A DNA stretch of 64,000 nt from Acidovorax sp. YS12 (GCA_021496925.1 CP053915.1:4677501-4741500), one strand, 5' to 3'; shown: positions 7,620 through 15,926, numbered from the stretch's first letter. Notes: generated from the sequence alone by a model not told the origin. Made by a program: numbers and translations.

Positions 7620-8867
7620 TCAGGCCTTGATCTTGAAACCGTCGGCGTACTGGGCGGGGTTGCTGCCGTCCCACGCCACGCCATCCACCAGCTTGTGGCT
7701 GCGCATGTCGCTCCTGGGCAGCGGCACCTTGGCGGCCGCCGCCGCCTGCTTGTACAGGTCGATGCGGTTCACCGCCCTGGCCACGCCCAGGTAGTCGGGG
7801 TGGTCCTTGAGCAGGCCCCAGCGCTTGTGCTGGGTGAGGAACCACATGCCGTCCGACAGGTAGGGGAAGTTGGCCGCGCCGCCGTTGTGGAACTTCATGG
7901 GGTGCGGGTCGTCCCAGCGCCTGCCCATGCCGTCCTCATAGCGGCCCAGGATGCGCTGGTTGATGGCATCCACGCTGGTGTTCACGTAGGCCTTGCTGGC
8001 GATGGTCTCGGCCATCCTGGCCTTGTTCGCCAGGCTGTCGTCGATCCAGCGGCCCGCCTCCAGGATGGCGGCCGTCACGGCGCGCGCCGTGTTCGGGTAC
8101 TTCTGCACGAACTCCGCCGTGGTGCCCAGCACCTTCTCGGGGTGGTCCTGCCAGATGGCCTGCGTGGTGCTGGCCGTCACGCCGATGCCGTCCAGGATGG
8201 CGCGCTGGTTCCATGGCTCGCCCACGCAGAAGCCGTCCATGTTGCCCACGCGCATGTTCGCCACCATCTGCGGCGGCGGCACGGTGATGACCTTGGCGTC
8301 CTTCAGCGGGTGGATGCCGTGCGCCGCCAGCCAGTAGTACAGCCACATGGCGTGCGTGCCCGTGGGAAAGGTCTGCGCGAAGGTGTATTCGCGCTTCTCG
8401 GCGGCCATCAGCCTGGCCAGGCCCGCGCCGTCCTTGGCGCCCTTGTCGGCCAGCTTCTTCGACAGCGTGATGGCCTGGCCGTTGTGGTTCAGGCCCATGA
8501 GCACCGCCATGTCCTTCTTCGGGCCGGAGACGCCCAGGTGCACGCCATACACCAGGCCGTAGAGCACGTGGGCGAAGTCCAGCTCGCCATTCACCAGCTT
8601 GTCGCGCACGCCGGCCCAGCTCGCCTCCTTGGTGGGGGTGATCTTCACGCCGTACTTCTGGTCGATGCCCAGCACCGAGGCCATGACCACGCTGGCGCAG
8701 TCGGTCAGCGGGATGAAGCCGATCTTCACCTCCTTCTTCTCGGGCGCGTCCGAGCCCGCGGCCCACGCGCCGTGGTGGCCCAGGCTGGCATAGACGAAGG
8801 CCCCGCCAGCGGCGAGAAAGCCGCGGCGCGATGCCTGGGCGGTGTGGGGGGTATCGGGGGTGGCCAT
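7620..8867 (-). CDS. nrtA: CmpA/NrtA-family nitrate-binding protein
   Basis: Periplasmic nitrate/nitrite-binding component. Start 8867 follows AAGGAG and gives a twin-arginine-type signal (SRRGFLAAGGAFVYASLG). The mature part is a 415-residue-class NrtA/CmpA protein: KIGFIPLTDCASVVMA, GLVYGVHLGV, FPTGTHAMWLYYWLAAHG and GNMDGFCVGEPWN are family landmarks. First gene of nrtA-nrtB-nrtD. Its 5' leader (8868-9062) carries a sigma-54 promoter and an ANTAR-type attenuator, so expression is expected only when nitrogen is limiting and nitrate is present. It could bind nitrite or cyanate as well; the fused nitrate reductase upstream supports nitrate. Confidence 0.93.
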   Translation of the reverse strand: MATPDTPHTAQASRRGFLAAGGAFVYASLGHHGAWAAGSDAPEKKEVKIGFIPLTDCASVVMASVLGIDQKYGVKITPTKEASWAGVRDKLVNGELDFAHVLYGLVYGVHLGVSGPKKDMAVLMGLNHNGQAITLSKKLADKGAKDGAGLARLMAAEKREYTFAQTFPTGTHAMWLYYWLAAHGIHPLKDAKVITVPPPQMVANMRVGNMDGFCVGEPWNQRAILDGIGVTASTTQAIWQDHPEKVLGTTAEFVQKYPNTARAVTAAILEAGRWIDDSLANKARMAETIASKAYVNTSVDAINQRILGRYEDGMGRRWDDPHPMKFHNGGAANFPYLSDGMWFLTQHKRWGLLKDHPDYLGVARAVNRIDLYKQAAAAAKVPLPRSDMRSHKLVDGVAWDGSNPAQYADGFKIKA

Positions 8868-8910
8868 GTGAAACTCCTTCAGGTCGGAACGTCGGAAATC
8901 GGCGAACCCC

Positions 8911-8972
8911 AAAAACGAAACGGCGCCCATCGCCCACCCGCCCTGCGGGCCTGGTGGGAAATGGACGCCGTT
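8911..8972 (-). terminator. leader terminator of nrtA, overlaps hairpin P2
   Basis: On the minus strand, arms AACGGCGTCCAT (8972-8961) and ATGGGCGCCGTT (8930-8919) form a 12-bp stem with one G-U pair; an inner stem CCCACC/GGTGGG stacks within. TTTCGTTTTT follows. The 5' arm includes the loop and 3' strand of P2, so P2 and this terminator cannot form together, as expected of an antitermination switch. Confidence 0.8.
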
Positions 8973-9031
8973 GTCCGTAGTCAGGGCCCAGGGGCTCTGT
9001 ATCGACAGCCCGGCCCTCGTTGGCCTGGCTG
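8963..9031 (-). promoter_or_regulatory. paired hexaloop hairpins, ANTAR (NasR/NasT-type) RNA target, nrtA leader
   Basis: Two hairpins with six-base loops. P1 (9031-9006): CAGCC-A-GGCC, loop AACGAG, GGCC-G-GGCTG. P2 (8976-8963): GGAC, loop AACGGC, GTCC. Both loops carry A at position 1 and G at position 4, the bases known to be conserved in RNA bound by ANTAR-domain antiterminators. P1 starts a few bases after the predicted transcription start. Confidence 0.8.
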
Positions 9032-9046
9032 CCTTGCGGGGTATTA

Positions 9047-9062
9047 CGCAGGAAGCGTGCCA
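9047..9062 (-). promoter_or_regulatory. sigma-54 promoter of nrtA
   Basis: Minus strand TGGCACGCTTCCTGCG: the -24 block TGGCAC is perfect, the -12 block CTGC differs by one base from TTGC, and the spacing is exact. Transcription would begin near 9035, just before hairpin P1. Confidence 0.75.
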
Positions 9063-9080
9063 GCCGCAATGCGCGTGCCG

Positions 9081-9097
9081 TGCCGCACTTTGGTGCA
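9081..9097 (-). promoter_or_regulatory. candidate NtrC site upstream of nrtA
   Basis: Minus strand TGCACCAAAGTGCGGCA against the NtrC dyad TGCACC-N5-GGTGCA: first half perfect, second half 4 of 6. It lies close to the -24 element. Confidence 0.5.
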
Positions 9098-9117
9098 CTG
9101 GGACGCAGTTTCCGCTA

Positions 9118-9220
9118 TGTTTTTGGGAGCTTTCAGCGCTTGCCTGGAAACGAATCCAGGTAAGAAGTGATGTGAAACCCTTGCTGGGAAAGCGCCAGCA
9201 GCTATCGAATCAAGAGCTTG
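9118..9220 (+). repeat. two family C half-copies upstream of the nrtA promoter
   Basis: One block reads TTTTTGGGAGCTTTCAGCGC, the next CTTGCTGGGAAAGCGCCAGC followed by AGCTATCGAATC. They look like two degenerate or tandem family C repeats between the nrtA control region and the family B copy. Confidence 0.6.
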
Positions 9221-9234
9221 CACCAGATCCCCCC

Positions 9235-9366
9235 ATGAAACTGGCGCGGCCGAGGGCCAGCGGACGCCGCGCAAGGGCCGCCCCGCCGCGCGGGCGTCGT
9301 ACCCCTGCCCGCAGCGCGCAGCGCTGCGAGAGCGGGGGGAAGCGGCGCAGCCGCTCAGGGGGGGGC
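9235..9366 (+). repeat. dispersed repeat, family B
   Basis: ATGAAACTGGCGCGGCC, GCGCAAGGGCCGCCCCGCCG, a GCGCGCAGCGCTGCG dyad, GAGCGGGGGGAAGCGGC and CTCAGGGGGG. It ends four bases from the nasA stop codon, in the same position relative to a gene end as other family B copies. Confidence 0.85.
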
Positions 9367-9369
9367 CCT

Positions 9370-12300
9370 CTAATAAACATCGCGCAGGTAGCGCTTCTCC
9401 CGGCCCAACTGCGCGATCCATGCGCGCGCGCCGTCGGCATCCATGCCGCCGTGCGTGCAGGCGATGCCGGCCAGCGCGGCCTCCACGTCGCGCGCCATGC
9501 GCGCGGCGTCGCCGCAGACGTAGAACGCCGCACCGTCCTGGAGCCAGGCCCAGAGTTCGGCGCCTTGTTCGCGCATGCGGTCCTGCACGTACACCTTGTC
9601 CGCCTGGTCGCGCGAGAAGGCGGTGTCCAGCCGGTGCAGGTGGCCGCTGCGCTGCCAGGCGAGCAGTTCGTCGCGGTAATAGAAGTCGGTGGCGGCGCGC
9701 TGTTCGCCGAAGAACAGCCAATGGCGCCCGCGCGCGCCCACGGCCTGGCGCTCTTGCAGGAAGGCGCGGAACGGCGCCACGCCGGTGCCCGGGCCCACCA
9801 TGACCATGGCGCGCGCGGTGTCGGCGGGCGGGCGGAAGTGCGCGCTGCGCTGCACGAAGACGGGCAGCGGCGCGCCGCCCGTGCGCTCGGCCAGGAAGGT
9901 GGAGCACACGCCACCCTGCACGGTGGAGACGGTGAGGTGCACCTCGCCCGGGTGCGCCTTGGGGCTGGAGGCGATGGAGTACAGGCGCGGCTGCAAGGGC
10001 CGCAGGGCCTGCGCCCAGGCTTGGGCGTCCATTTGCACCGCATCGGGGCGGGCTGCGAGCAGTTCGGGCAGGAAGCCGCCTGCCGCCTGCTCGCCGGCGA
10101 TGCGGCGCAGCAGCGCGGGCGTGGGACGCGCAATGTCGAGGTGGCGCAGCAGCGCCTCGCGCAGCGGCAGCGCGCCGGCCGTGGGCAGCTCCACGGGCGC
10201 ATCGGGCGGCAGGCGCAGTTGCGCGAGCAGCGCATCCACGCGCGCGGGGTCGTTGCAGGGCCAGACGCCGAGCGCGTCGCCCGCCTCGTAGGCCGGGCCG
10301 TCCGCGCCCAGGGCGATGACGTGCTGGCGCACGTCCTTTTGCGAGCCTGCAGCGTTCAGGCGGGTGTTGCCCACGTGGCGCGCGGCGTAGGGCTGCTTGC
10401 GGCTCCAGGTGCTGGCGGCGGGCGGGGCCGCAGGGGGGGCCGTGGCTGCCGTGGTTGCTGTAGTTGCGGGGGCGGATTCGGCGGCGCCGAGCGCGCCGGC
10501 CACGGCCTCCAGCCACGGCGCGGCGGCGGGCTCGAAGTCCGGCTCGCAATCGGCACGCGCGTGCAGGCGCTGCGCGCCCAGGGCGTGCAGGCGTTCGTCG
10601 AGCTGGCGGCCGAAGCCGCAGAACTGCGCGTAGGACGAATCGCCCAGCGCCAGCACGGCGAAGCGCGTGCCCTCCAGGCGCGGCATGGCGGGCGCCTGCA
10701 GCGCGGCCCAGAAGCTGCCCGCGCTGTCGGGCGCGTCGCCGTCGCCGAAGGTGCTGGCGATGCACAGCACGCAGGGCGTGCGCGCCAGGCGCGCGGGCTC
10801 GAAGGCGTTCATCTCGGCCAGCTCCACGGCGTGGCCGCGCGCGCGCAACTGCGCGGCGGCGCGCTGCGCCAGCCCTTCGGCGTTGCCGGTTTGCGAGGCC
10901 CACAGGACGGCGACGGGCAGGGCGGCGGATGCGGGCGCGGCCACGGCGGCGGCAGCGGCCTGCACGCCGGGCGCGCGCGAGAACAGGCCCGCCAGCAGCC
11001 CATCGACGCGCAGCCGCGCTGCGCGCGCCAAGGGCGCCGAGGGCGGCAGCACCGGCACGCTGCCGGGCGCCAGGCCGCCGGGCGTGCGCAGGGCGTGCAG
11101 AAAGCCTTGCAGGTAGGTCTGCGCGTCTTCGTCCAGCGCCAGGGCGGGCGCGGCGGCGGGCAGGCCCAGGGCGTGGGCCAGGGGTTCCAGCGCGGCATCG
11201 GCGGCGGCCAGGGCGAGGGTGGGGGCAGGGGTGTCTTGCATGGCGGTAGTGGAGGGTGAAACGGCGGCGGCCACGCGGGCCAGTGCCACGGCGCAGTGCT
11301 TGAGTTCGGGCTGCTGCGAGTCCGGGTCGGTGGCGTTGCAGGTCAGCGCGTTGATGGCGAGGTGGTCGCCGAACACGTCACTCCAGTGGAACGGCGCGAA
11401 GCACTGGCCCGGCGCGCTGCGGTCGGTCAGCACGGCGGGCAGCACGGCGCGGCCGCGGCGCGAGCGCAGCTCCACCGCGTCCCCGGCGGCGATGCCCAGG
11501 GCCTGCGCGTCCTGCGGGTGGATCTCGACGAACGGGCCGGGGTTGAGCTTGTTCAGCGTGGGCACCTTGCCGGTCTTGGTCAGGCTGTGCCACTGGTGCT
11601 GCACGCGGCCGGTGTTGAGGGTGAAGGGGTAGTCGCCGTCGGGCAGTTCGGCGGGCGGCATCCAGGGCCGGGGCCAGAAGCGCGCGCGGCCGCTGGCGGT
11701 GGGAAAGCGCGGGCCTTCTCCGTCATCGGCCAGATAGCGGATAGGGTGGCGGCTGGCTGTGTCGCCCGGCGCGCAAGGCCACTGCAGCGGGCCTTCGCGC
11801 GCCAGGCGCGCGTGGCTGGCGCCGCGCAGGTCGTAGCCGGTGGCCGGGTTGGCGAAGCGGCGCAGTTCGTCGAACACCTCGGCGGCGCTGGTGTAGTGGA
11901 AGGCGTCGCCGAAGCCCATGGCGCGGGCCACGCGGGCGATGATGTCCCAGTCGGCCAGGGCCTCGCCGGGGGGAGGAACGGCGCGCGGCATGCGCGTGAG
12001 GTTGCGCTCGGAGTTGACCATCACGCCCTCGGCCTCGGCCCACAGCGCGCCGGGCAGCAGGATGTCGGCGTGGCGGTTGGTCTCGGTGTCGAGGAAGGCG
12101 TCCTGCGCGATCACCAGCGCGGCGCGCCGCAGGGCCTCCACCACGCGGCCGCGGTGCGGCACGGTGGCCACGGGGTTGGTGCAGATGATCCAGCAGGCCT
12201 TGATGTGGCCCGTCGCCATGCGCTCGAACATCTCCACCGTGCCGCCGCTGGATTCGGCGCGCAGCGTGCCAGGGGGCAGGCCCCAGGCGGCCTCGCAGAA

Positions 12301-13407
12301 GGCGCGGTCCTCGGCGTTCAGCGCGCTGCGCTGGCCGGGCAGGCCGGGGCCCATGTAGCCCATCTCGCGCCCGCCCATGGCGTTGGGCTGGCCGGTGAGG
12401 CTGAACGGCCCCGCGCCGGGGCGGCAGATGGCGCCCGTGGCCAGGTGCAGGTTGCACAGCGCGTTGGTGTGCCAGGTGCCGTGGATGCTCTGGTTCAGGC
12501 CCATGGTCCAGCAGCTCATCCACTCGGGGCCGGCCTCGGCGATCCATGCTGCGGCGGTGCGGATGTCGGCCTCGGCGAGGCCGGTGATCTGCGCCACGCG
12601 CGCGGGGGGGAATTCGGCCAGGTGCGCGGGCATGCCGGCCCAGCCCTCGGTGTGGCGCGCGATGAAGGCGTCGTCGATATGGCCGCCCTCGGCCAGCAGG
12701 TGCAGCAGGCCGTTGAGCAGCGCCATGTCGGTGCCGGGGCGCAGCGCCAGGTGCAGGTGCGCCTTCTCGGCCGTGGCGCTGCGGCGCGGGTCCACCACGA
12801 TCAGGCGCGCGCTGGCCTTCACCCGGTCCATCATGCGCAGGAACAGGATGGGGTGGCAGTCGGCCATGTTGGCGCCGGCGACGAAGAACAGGCGCGTGCG
12901 GTCGAAGTCGTCATACGCGCCCGGCGGCGCGTCGGCGCCGAGCGAGAGCTTGTAGCCGCTGCTCGCGCCCGCCATGCACAGGCGCGAGTTCGACTCGATG
13001 TGCGGCGTGCGCAGCCAGCCCTTGGCGAGCTTGTTGGCGAGGTACTGCGCTTCCAGCGACATCTGGCCCGAGACGTAGAGCGCGATGGCGTCCGGCCCGT
13101 GCGCGTCCCGCACCGCGCGCAGGCGGCGGGCGGCTTCGGCGATGGCCTGGCCGATGGGGCTGCGCACAGGCTCCTGGCCGCGCGCCTGGCGCACGTAGGC
13201 GCTGTCGAGGCGGCCGGGCGCGGTGAGGGGCTGGGCACAGGTCTGGCCCTTGGTGCACAGGCGCCCCTGGTTGGCGGGGTGCAGCTTGTCGCCCTTGACC
13301 TGGATGACGCGCCGGCCCTCCACTTCGAGCACGATGCCGCAGCCCACGCCGCAGTAGGGGCAGACGCTGCGCACCTGCTGGCGCGCGGAGGGGCTGGGCT
13401 GGCTCAT
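9370..13407 (-). CDS. nasA: assimilatory nitrate reductase fused to flavodoxin/FAD reductase
   Basis: Predicted to reduce nitrate to nitrite in the cytoplasm with electrons taken directly from NAD(P)H. Residues ~10-800 are a molybdopterin oxidoreductase: [4Fe-4S] cysteines 16, 19, 23 and 51 (CPYCGVGCG, RLCTKG) and a probable molybdenum-ligand Cys144 (SRLCMAGASSG). An Ala/Pro-rich linker leads to a flavodoxin domain at ~825-970 (WASQTGNAEG, STFGDGDAP), then an FAD domain (RLYSIASSP) and an NADP domain (VGPGTGVAPFRAF) ending in Tyr, as in cytochrome P450 and sulfite reductases. At 1345 residues it replaces separate NasA and NasC proteins. Start 13407 is the first ATG before the Fe-S motif, preceded by GGAG. 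Confidence 0.93.
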   Translation of the reverse strand: MSQPSPSARQQVRSVCPYCGVGCGIVLEVEGRRVIQVKGDKLHPANQGRLCTKGQTCAQPLTAPGRLDSAYVRQARGQEPVRSPIGQAIAEAARRLRAVRDAHGPDAIALYVSGQMSLEAQYLANKLAKGWLRTPHIESNSRLCMAGASSGYKLSLGADAPPGAYDDFDRTRLFFVAGANMADCHPILFLRMMDRVKASARLIVVDPRRSATAEKAHLHLALRPGTDMALLNGLLHLLAEGGHIDDAFIARHTEGWAGMPAHLAEFPPARVAQITGLAEADIRTAAAWIAEAGPEWMSCWTMGLNQSIHGTWHTNALCNLHLATGAICRPGAGPFSLTGQPNAMGGREMGYMGPGLPGQRSALNAEDRAFCEAAWGLPPGTLRAESSGGTVEMFERMATGHIKACWIICTNPVATVPHRGRVVEALRRAALVIAQDAFLDTETNRHADILLPGALWAEAEGVMVNSERNLTRMPRAVPPPGEALADWDIIARVARAMGFGDAFHYTSAAEVFDELRRFANPATGYDLRGASHARLAREGPLQWPCAPGDTASRHPIRYLADDGEGPRFPTASGRARFWPRPWMPPAELPDGDYPFTLNTGRVQHQWHSLTKTGKVPTLNKLNPGPFVEIHPQDAQALGIAAGDAVELRSRRGRAVLPAVLTDRSAPGQCFAPFHWSDVFGDHLAINALTCNATDPDSQQPELKHCAVALARVAAAVSPSTTAMQDTPAPTLALAAADAALEPLAHALGLPAAAPALALDEDAQTYLQGFLHALRTPGGLAPGSVPVLPPSAPLARAARLRVDGLLAGLFSRAPGVQAAAAAVAAPASAALPVAVLWASQTGNAEGLAQRAAAQLRARGHAVELAEMNAFEPARLARTPCVLCIASTFGDGDAPDSAGSFWAALQAPAMPRLEGTRFAVLALGDSSYAQFCGFGRQLDERLHALGAQRLHARADCEPDFEPAAAPWLEAVAGALGAAESAPATTATTAATAPPAAPPAASTWSRKQPYAARHVGNTRLNAAGSQKDVRQHVIALGADGPAYEAGDALGVWPCNDPARVDALLAQLRLPPDAPVELPTAGALPLREALLRHLDIARPTPALLRRIAGEQAAGGFLPELLAARPDAVQMDAQAWAQALRPLQPRLYSIASSPKAHPGEVHLTVSTVQGGVCSTFLAERTGGAPLPVFVQRSAHFRPPADTARAMVMVGPGTGVAPFRAFLQERQAVGARGRHWLFFGEQRAATDFYYRDELLAWQRSGHLHRLDTAFSRDQADKVYVQDRMREQGAELWAWLQDGAAFYVCGDAARMARDVEAALAGIACTHGGMDADGARAWIAQLGREKRYLRDVY

Positions 13408-13422
13408 GCGAAAGGCTCCGGC

Positions 13423-13480
13423 AAAAAAAATGCGCCCGCAGGCGCGCCGGAAACCAGGCCGATGCACGCCGTGCGGACGC
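13423..13480 (-). terminator. leader terminator of nasA, overlaps hairpin P2
   Basis: Minus strand arms GCGTCCGCA (13480-13472) and TGCGGGCGC (13440-13432) form a 9-bp stem with one G-U pair, followed by A and eight T. A shorter local stem GCGCC-TGCG-GGCGC also exists beside the same T run. The 5' arm uses the 3' strand of P2, so the two folds exclude each other. The T run ends only 16 bases before the start codon. Confidence 0.78.
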
Positions 13481-13516
13481 CGTTGTCCGTGGGGGGCGCG
13501 CCTGCATCGGCACGCC
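13474..13516 (-). promoter_or_regulatory. paired hexaloop hairpins, ANTAR-type RNA target, nasA leader
   Basis: P1 (13516-13495): 8-bp stem GGCGTGCC/GGCGCGCC with loop GATGCA. P2 (13489-13474): 5-bp stem CGGAC/GTCCG with loop AACGGC, the same loop as P2 of nrtA. P2 has the A1 and G4 loop bases; P1 has G4 but G in place of A1, so P1 is less certain. The predicted start site lies just before P1. Confidence 0.7.
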
Positions 13517-13530
13517 TTGCCCCGGGTCAA

Positions 13531-13546
13531 AGCACGAGCCGTGCCA
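13531..13546 (-). promoter_or_regulatory. sigma-54 promoter of nasA
   Basis: Minus strand TGGCACGGCTCGTGCT: perfect -24 block, -12 block GTGC, exact spacing. The predicted start is near 13520, immediately before P1. Confidence 0.72.
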
Positions 13547-13564
13547 GAAAAAAGCCGCCGGGCG

Positions 13565-13581
13565 TGCGCCATGCTGGTGCG
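13565..13581 (-). promoter_or_regulatory. candidate NtrC site upstream of nasA
   Basis: Minus strand CGCACCAGCATGGCGCA fits TGCACC-N5-GGTGCA at 5 of 6 positions in each half. It lies about 20 bases upstream of the -24 element, closer than many enhancers, so a second distal site may exist. Confidence 0.55.
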
Positions 13582-13715
13582 CCGGGATACAGGGTTTGCA
13601 TGTGCTTGAAAGTGCTTGGGCCAAACGAAAACATCGTTACATAATGCGAACGCCTCTCTCGGCACCTCGGGCCGGGAGCGATGGAAAAGCGACATTTCCT
13701 GGAAAGGAGCGCCTC

Positions 13716-15410
13716 ATGCGAACGAATTTGCCCGTCAGCACGCAGGAGTACCCGTTTCCCAGGGGGCAGACCCTGGTTTCCACCACTGACCTGAAGGGGC
13801 GCATCCTCTACTGCAACCCCAGTTTCATCGAGGTCAGTGGCTACGAGCGCGAGGAGCTGCTGGGCCAGCCGCACAACATCGTGCGCCACCCCGACATGCC
13901 CGAAGAAGCCTACCGCGACATGTGGCAGACCATCGCCAGCGGCCAGCCCTGGTCGGCCCCGGTGAAGAACCGGCGCAAGGACGGCGATTTCTACTGGGTG
14001 ATGGCCAACGTCACCCCTCTGATGGACGGCGACCGGCCCTCGGGCTACATGTCGGTGCGCACCGAGGCCACGCGCGCGCAGATCCAGGCCGCCGAGCGCC
14101 TGTACCAGACCCTGCGCTCCGAGAAGGAGGCGGGCCGCAAGGTACACATGCTGCGCGCGGGCAACCCGGTGCGGGTGGATGCCTGGGGACGCTGCTGCGC
14201 GTTGCTGCTGCCCGGCATGCTGGGGCGGCTGGTGCTGACCGCGCTGGCGGTGCTGGGCGTGGCGTTCGTGGCCGCCCTGGTCAGCGGGCAGCGCCTGCAT
14301 ATGGGCGCTGCCGTGGCCTGGGGCGTGGCCCTGGCGCTCACGTGCGCGATTGCCGGCTTCGCCTACCGCATGGCCGTGGTGCCCCTGGTGCAGTTGGTGC
14401 GGCAGGCCAACCGGCTGGCCGCGGGCGACCTGACGCAGCGCGTGAACGTCAAGCACAGCGGCGTCGTCGGCGACCTGGAGAAAGCCCTGGCCCAGCTGGG
14501 CGTGAACCTGCAGTCGGTGGTGCGCGATGCGCGCGACGAAAGCGACAAGATGCAGGTGTCCAGCTCCGAGATCGCGCAGGACAACCGCGACCTGTCGGCG
14601 CGCACCGAGGTGCAGGCCGCCAACCTGGAGGAAACCGCCGCGTCGATGGAGCAGATCACCGGCACCGTCAAGCTGACCACGGAATCCGCCAGCCAGGCCA
14701 TGCAATTGGCCAGCCAGGCCACGTCGGTGAGCGAGCGCAGCAGCAGCGCGGTGGACGGCGTGGCGCACACCATGCAGCAGATCGAGGCGGCGTCGGTGCG
14801 CATTGGCGAGATCACGCAGCTGATCGACAGCATCGCCTTCCAGACCAACATCCTGGCGCTCAATGCCGCGGTGGAGGCGGCCCGCGCGGGCGACCAGGGG
14901 CGCGGGTTCGCCGTGGTGGCCAGCGAAGTGCGCAGCCTGGCGCAGCGCTCGGCCAGCGCCGCCAAGGAGATCCGCCAGCTCATCGGCGACTCGGCCGCGC
15001 GGGTGCATGAGGGCCATGAGAAAACCGGCGCCGCGCAGCGCACCATGGCCGAGTCGCTGGCCCTGGTGCGGCGCGTGAACACCTGTATCGGCGAGATCCA
15101 CAGCGCCTCCAGCGAGCAGCTCACCGGCATTTCGCAGGTCAATTCCGCCGTGGTGCAACTGGACCTCATCACCCAGCAGAACGCGGCGCTGGTGCAGCAC
15201 AACGCGGCGCTGGCTCAGGCCCTGCAGGCCCAGGCGCAGACCATGGCCGAGACGGTGCACGTGTTCCGCCTCGACGCGGCGGGGCAGGCGCCGCAGGCCG
15301 ACGCCGTGGCCCTGCGCCGGGCCATGAAAGGCCAGCGGCAGGCGGCAGGCCCCGCACCGGCCACCCGGACTATCGATCACCCTGTTGCATCCGGCCTGCA
15401 GTTGGGCTGA
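13716..15410 (+). CDS. PAS-containing methyl-accepting chemotaxis protein, Aer-like
   Basis: A 564-residue receptor for energy or redox taxis. Residues ~15-120 are a PAS domain of the Aer type (STTDLKGRILYCNPSF, HNIVRHPDMP). Two membrane helices follow at ~165-185 and ~195-220 with almost no periplasmic loop, then a HAMP segment (VRQANRLAAGDLTQRV) and the signalling domain with the conserved hairpin tip SIAFQTNILALNAAVEAARA. In E. coli Aer the PAS domain binds FAD; cofactor here is inferred. Start 13716 follows AAGGAG. The gene is divergent from nasA across the nasA control region. No C-terminal NWETF-like receptor-modification tether is visible. Confidence 0.92.
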   Translation: MRTNLPVSTQEYPFPRGQTLVSTTDLKGRILYCNPSFIEVSGYEREELLGQPHNIVRHPDMPEEAYRDMWQTIASGQPWSAPVKNRRKDGDFYWVMANVTPLMDGDRPSGYMSVRTEATRAQIQAAERLYQTLRSEKEAGRKVHMLRAGNPVRVDAWGRCCALLLPGMLGRLVLTALAVLGVAFVAALVSGQRLHMGAAVAWGVALALTCAIAGFAYRMAVVPLVQLVRQANRLAAGDLTQRVNVKHSGVVGDLEKALAQLGVNLQSVVRDARDESDKMQVSSSEIAQDNRDLSARTEVQAANLEETAASMEQITGTVKLTTESASQAMQLASQATSVSERSSSAVDGVAHTMQQIEAASVRIGEITQLIDSIAFQTNILALNAAVEAARAGDQGRGFAVVASEVRSLAQRSASAAKEIRQLIGDSAARVHEGHEKTGAAQRTMAESLALVRRVNTCIGEIHSASSEQLTGISQVNSAVVQLDLITQQNAALVQHNAALAQALQAQAQTMAETVHVFRLDAAGQAPQADAVALRRAMKGQRQAAGPAPATRTIDHPVASGLQLG

Positions 15411-15439
15411 AATGGGCCTTCACTTCACGGGAGGCTTCC

Positions 15440-15880
15440 ATGACCATCGTCTCTGACATCCTGAAATCCAAGTCCAGCAATGCCATCCACCGTATCGCGC
15501 CCGGCGACTCGGTGCTCGATGCGCTCAAGTTGATGGCCGAGAAAGGCATTGGCGCGCTGCTGGTGATGGAGGGGCAGGACATCGTCGGCATCGTCACCGA
15601 GCGCGACTACGCGCGCAAGATTGCCCTGCTCGGGCGCACCTCGGCTGCCACGCTGGTGCGCGACGTCATGACGCGCGACGTGCTGTACGTGCGCCCCAGC
15701 CAGAGCAGCGAGGAGTGCATGGCCATCATGACCGGCAACCGCCTGCGCCACCTGCCGGTGGTGGACGACGCGGGCCAGTTGCAAGGCCTGATCTCCATCG
15801 GCGATCTGGTCAAGGACATCATCTCGGCGCAGAAATTCATCATCGATCAACTGCAGCACTACATCAGCGGCGGGCGCTGA
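15440..15880 (+). CDS. CBS-domain pair protein
   Basis: A 146-residue protein made of two CBS domains (about residues 10-65 and 78-135). Such pairs bind adenine nucleotides and act as energy or redox sensors; the partner is unknown. Landmarks are IVGIVTERDYARKI in the first repeat and RHLPVVDDAGQLQGLISIGD in the second. It lies 29 bases after the chemoreceptor stop, with GGGAGG before the ATG, so the two may share a transcript. Confidence 0.9.
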   Translation: MTIVSDILKSKSSNAIHRIAPGDSVLDALKLMAEKGIGALLVMEGQDIVGIVTERDYARKIALLGRTSAATLVRDVMTRDVLYVRPSQSSEECMAIMTGNRLRHLPVVDDAGQLQGLISIGDLVKDIISAQKFIIDQLQHYISGGR

Positions 15881-15926
15881 CTACGCCCGGCCCGCGTGCC
15901 ATGGGACACGCCCTACACTCGCGGGC

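Noticed and set aside
13474..13546. Alternative P1 hairpin in the nasA leader, GCACG-GCT-CGTGC
   Set aside because: It overlaps the -12 element of the sigma-54 promoter, so it would not be in the transcript, and its loop is three bases.
80..15380. Many long open frames opposite or shifted to real genes (e.g. 822-1913, 2556-3962, 8971-11259, 11296-13644 on plus; 13527-15380 on minus)
   Set aside because: They are GC-driven shadows: low-complexity Arg/Ala/Gly/His-rich translations with no family motif, no ribosome site and full overlap with recognised genes.
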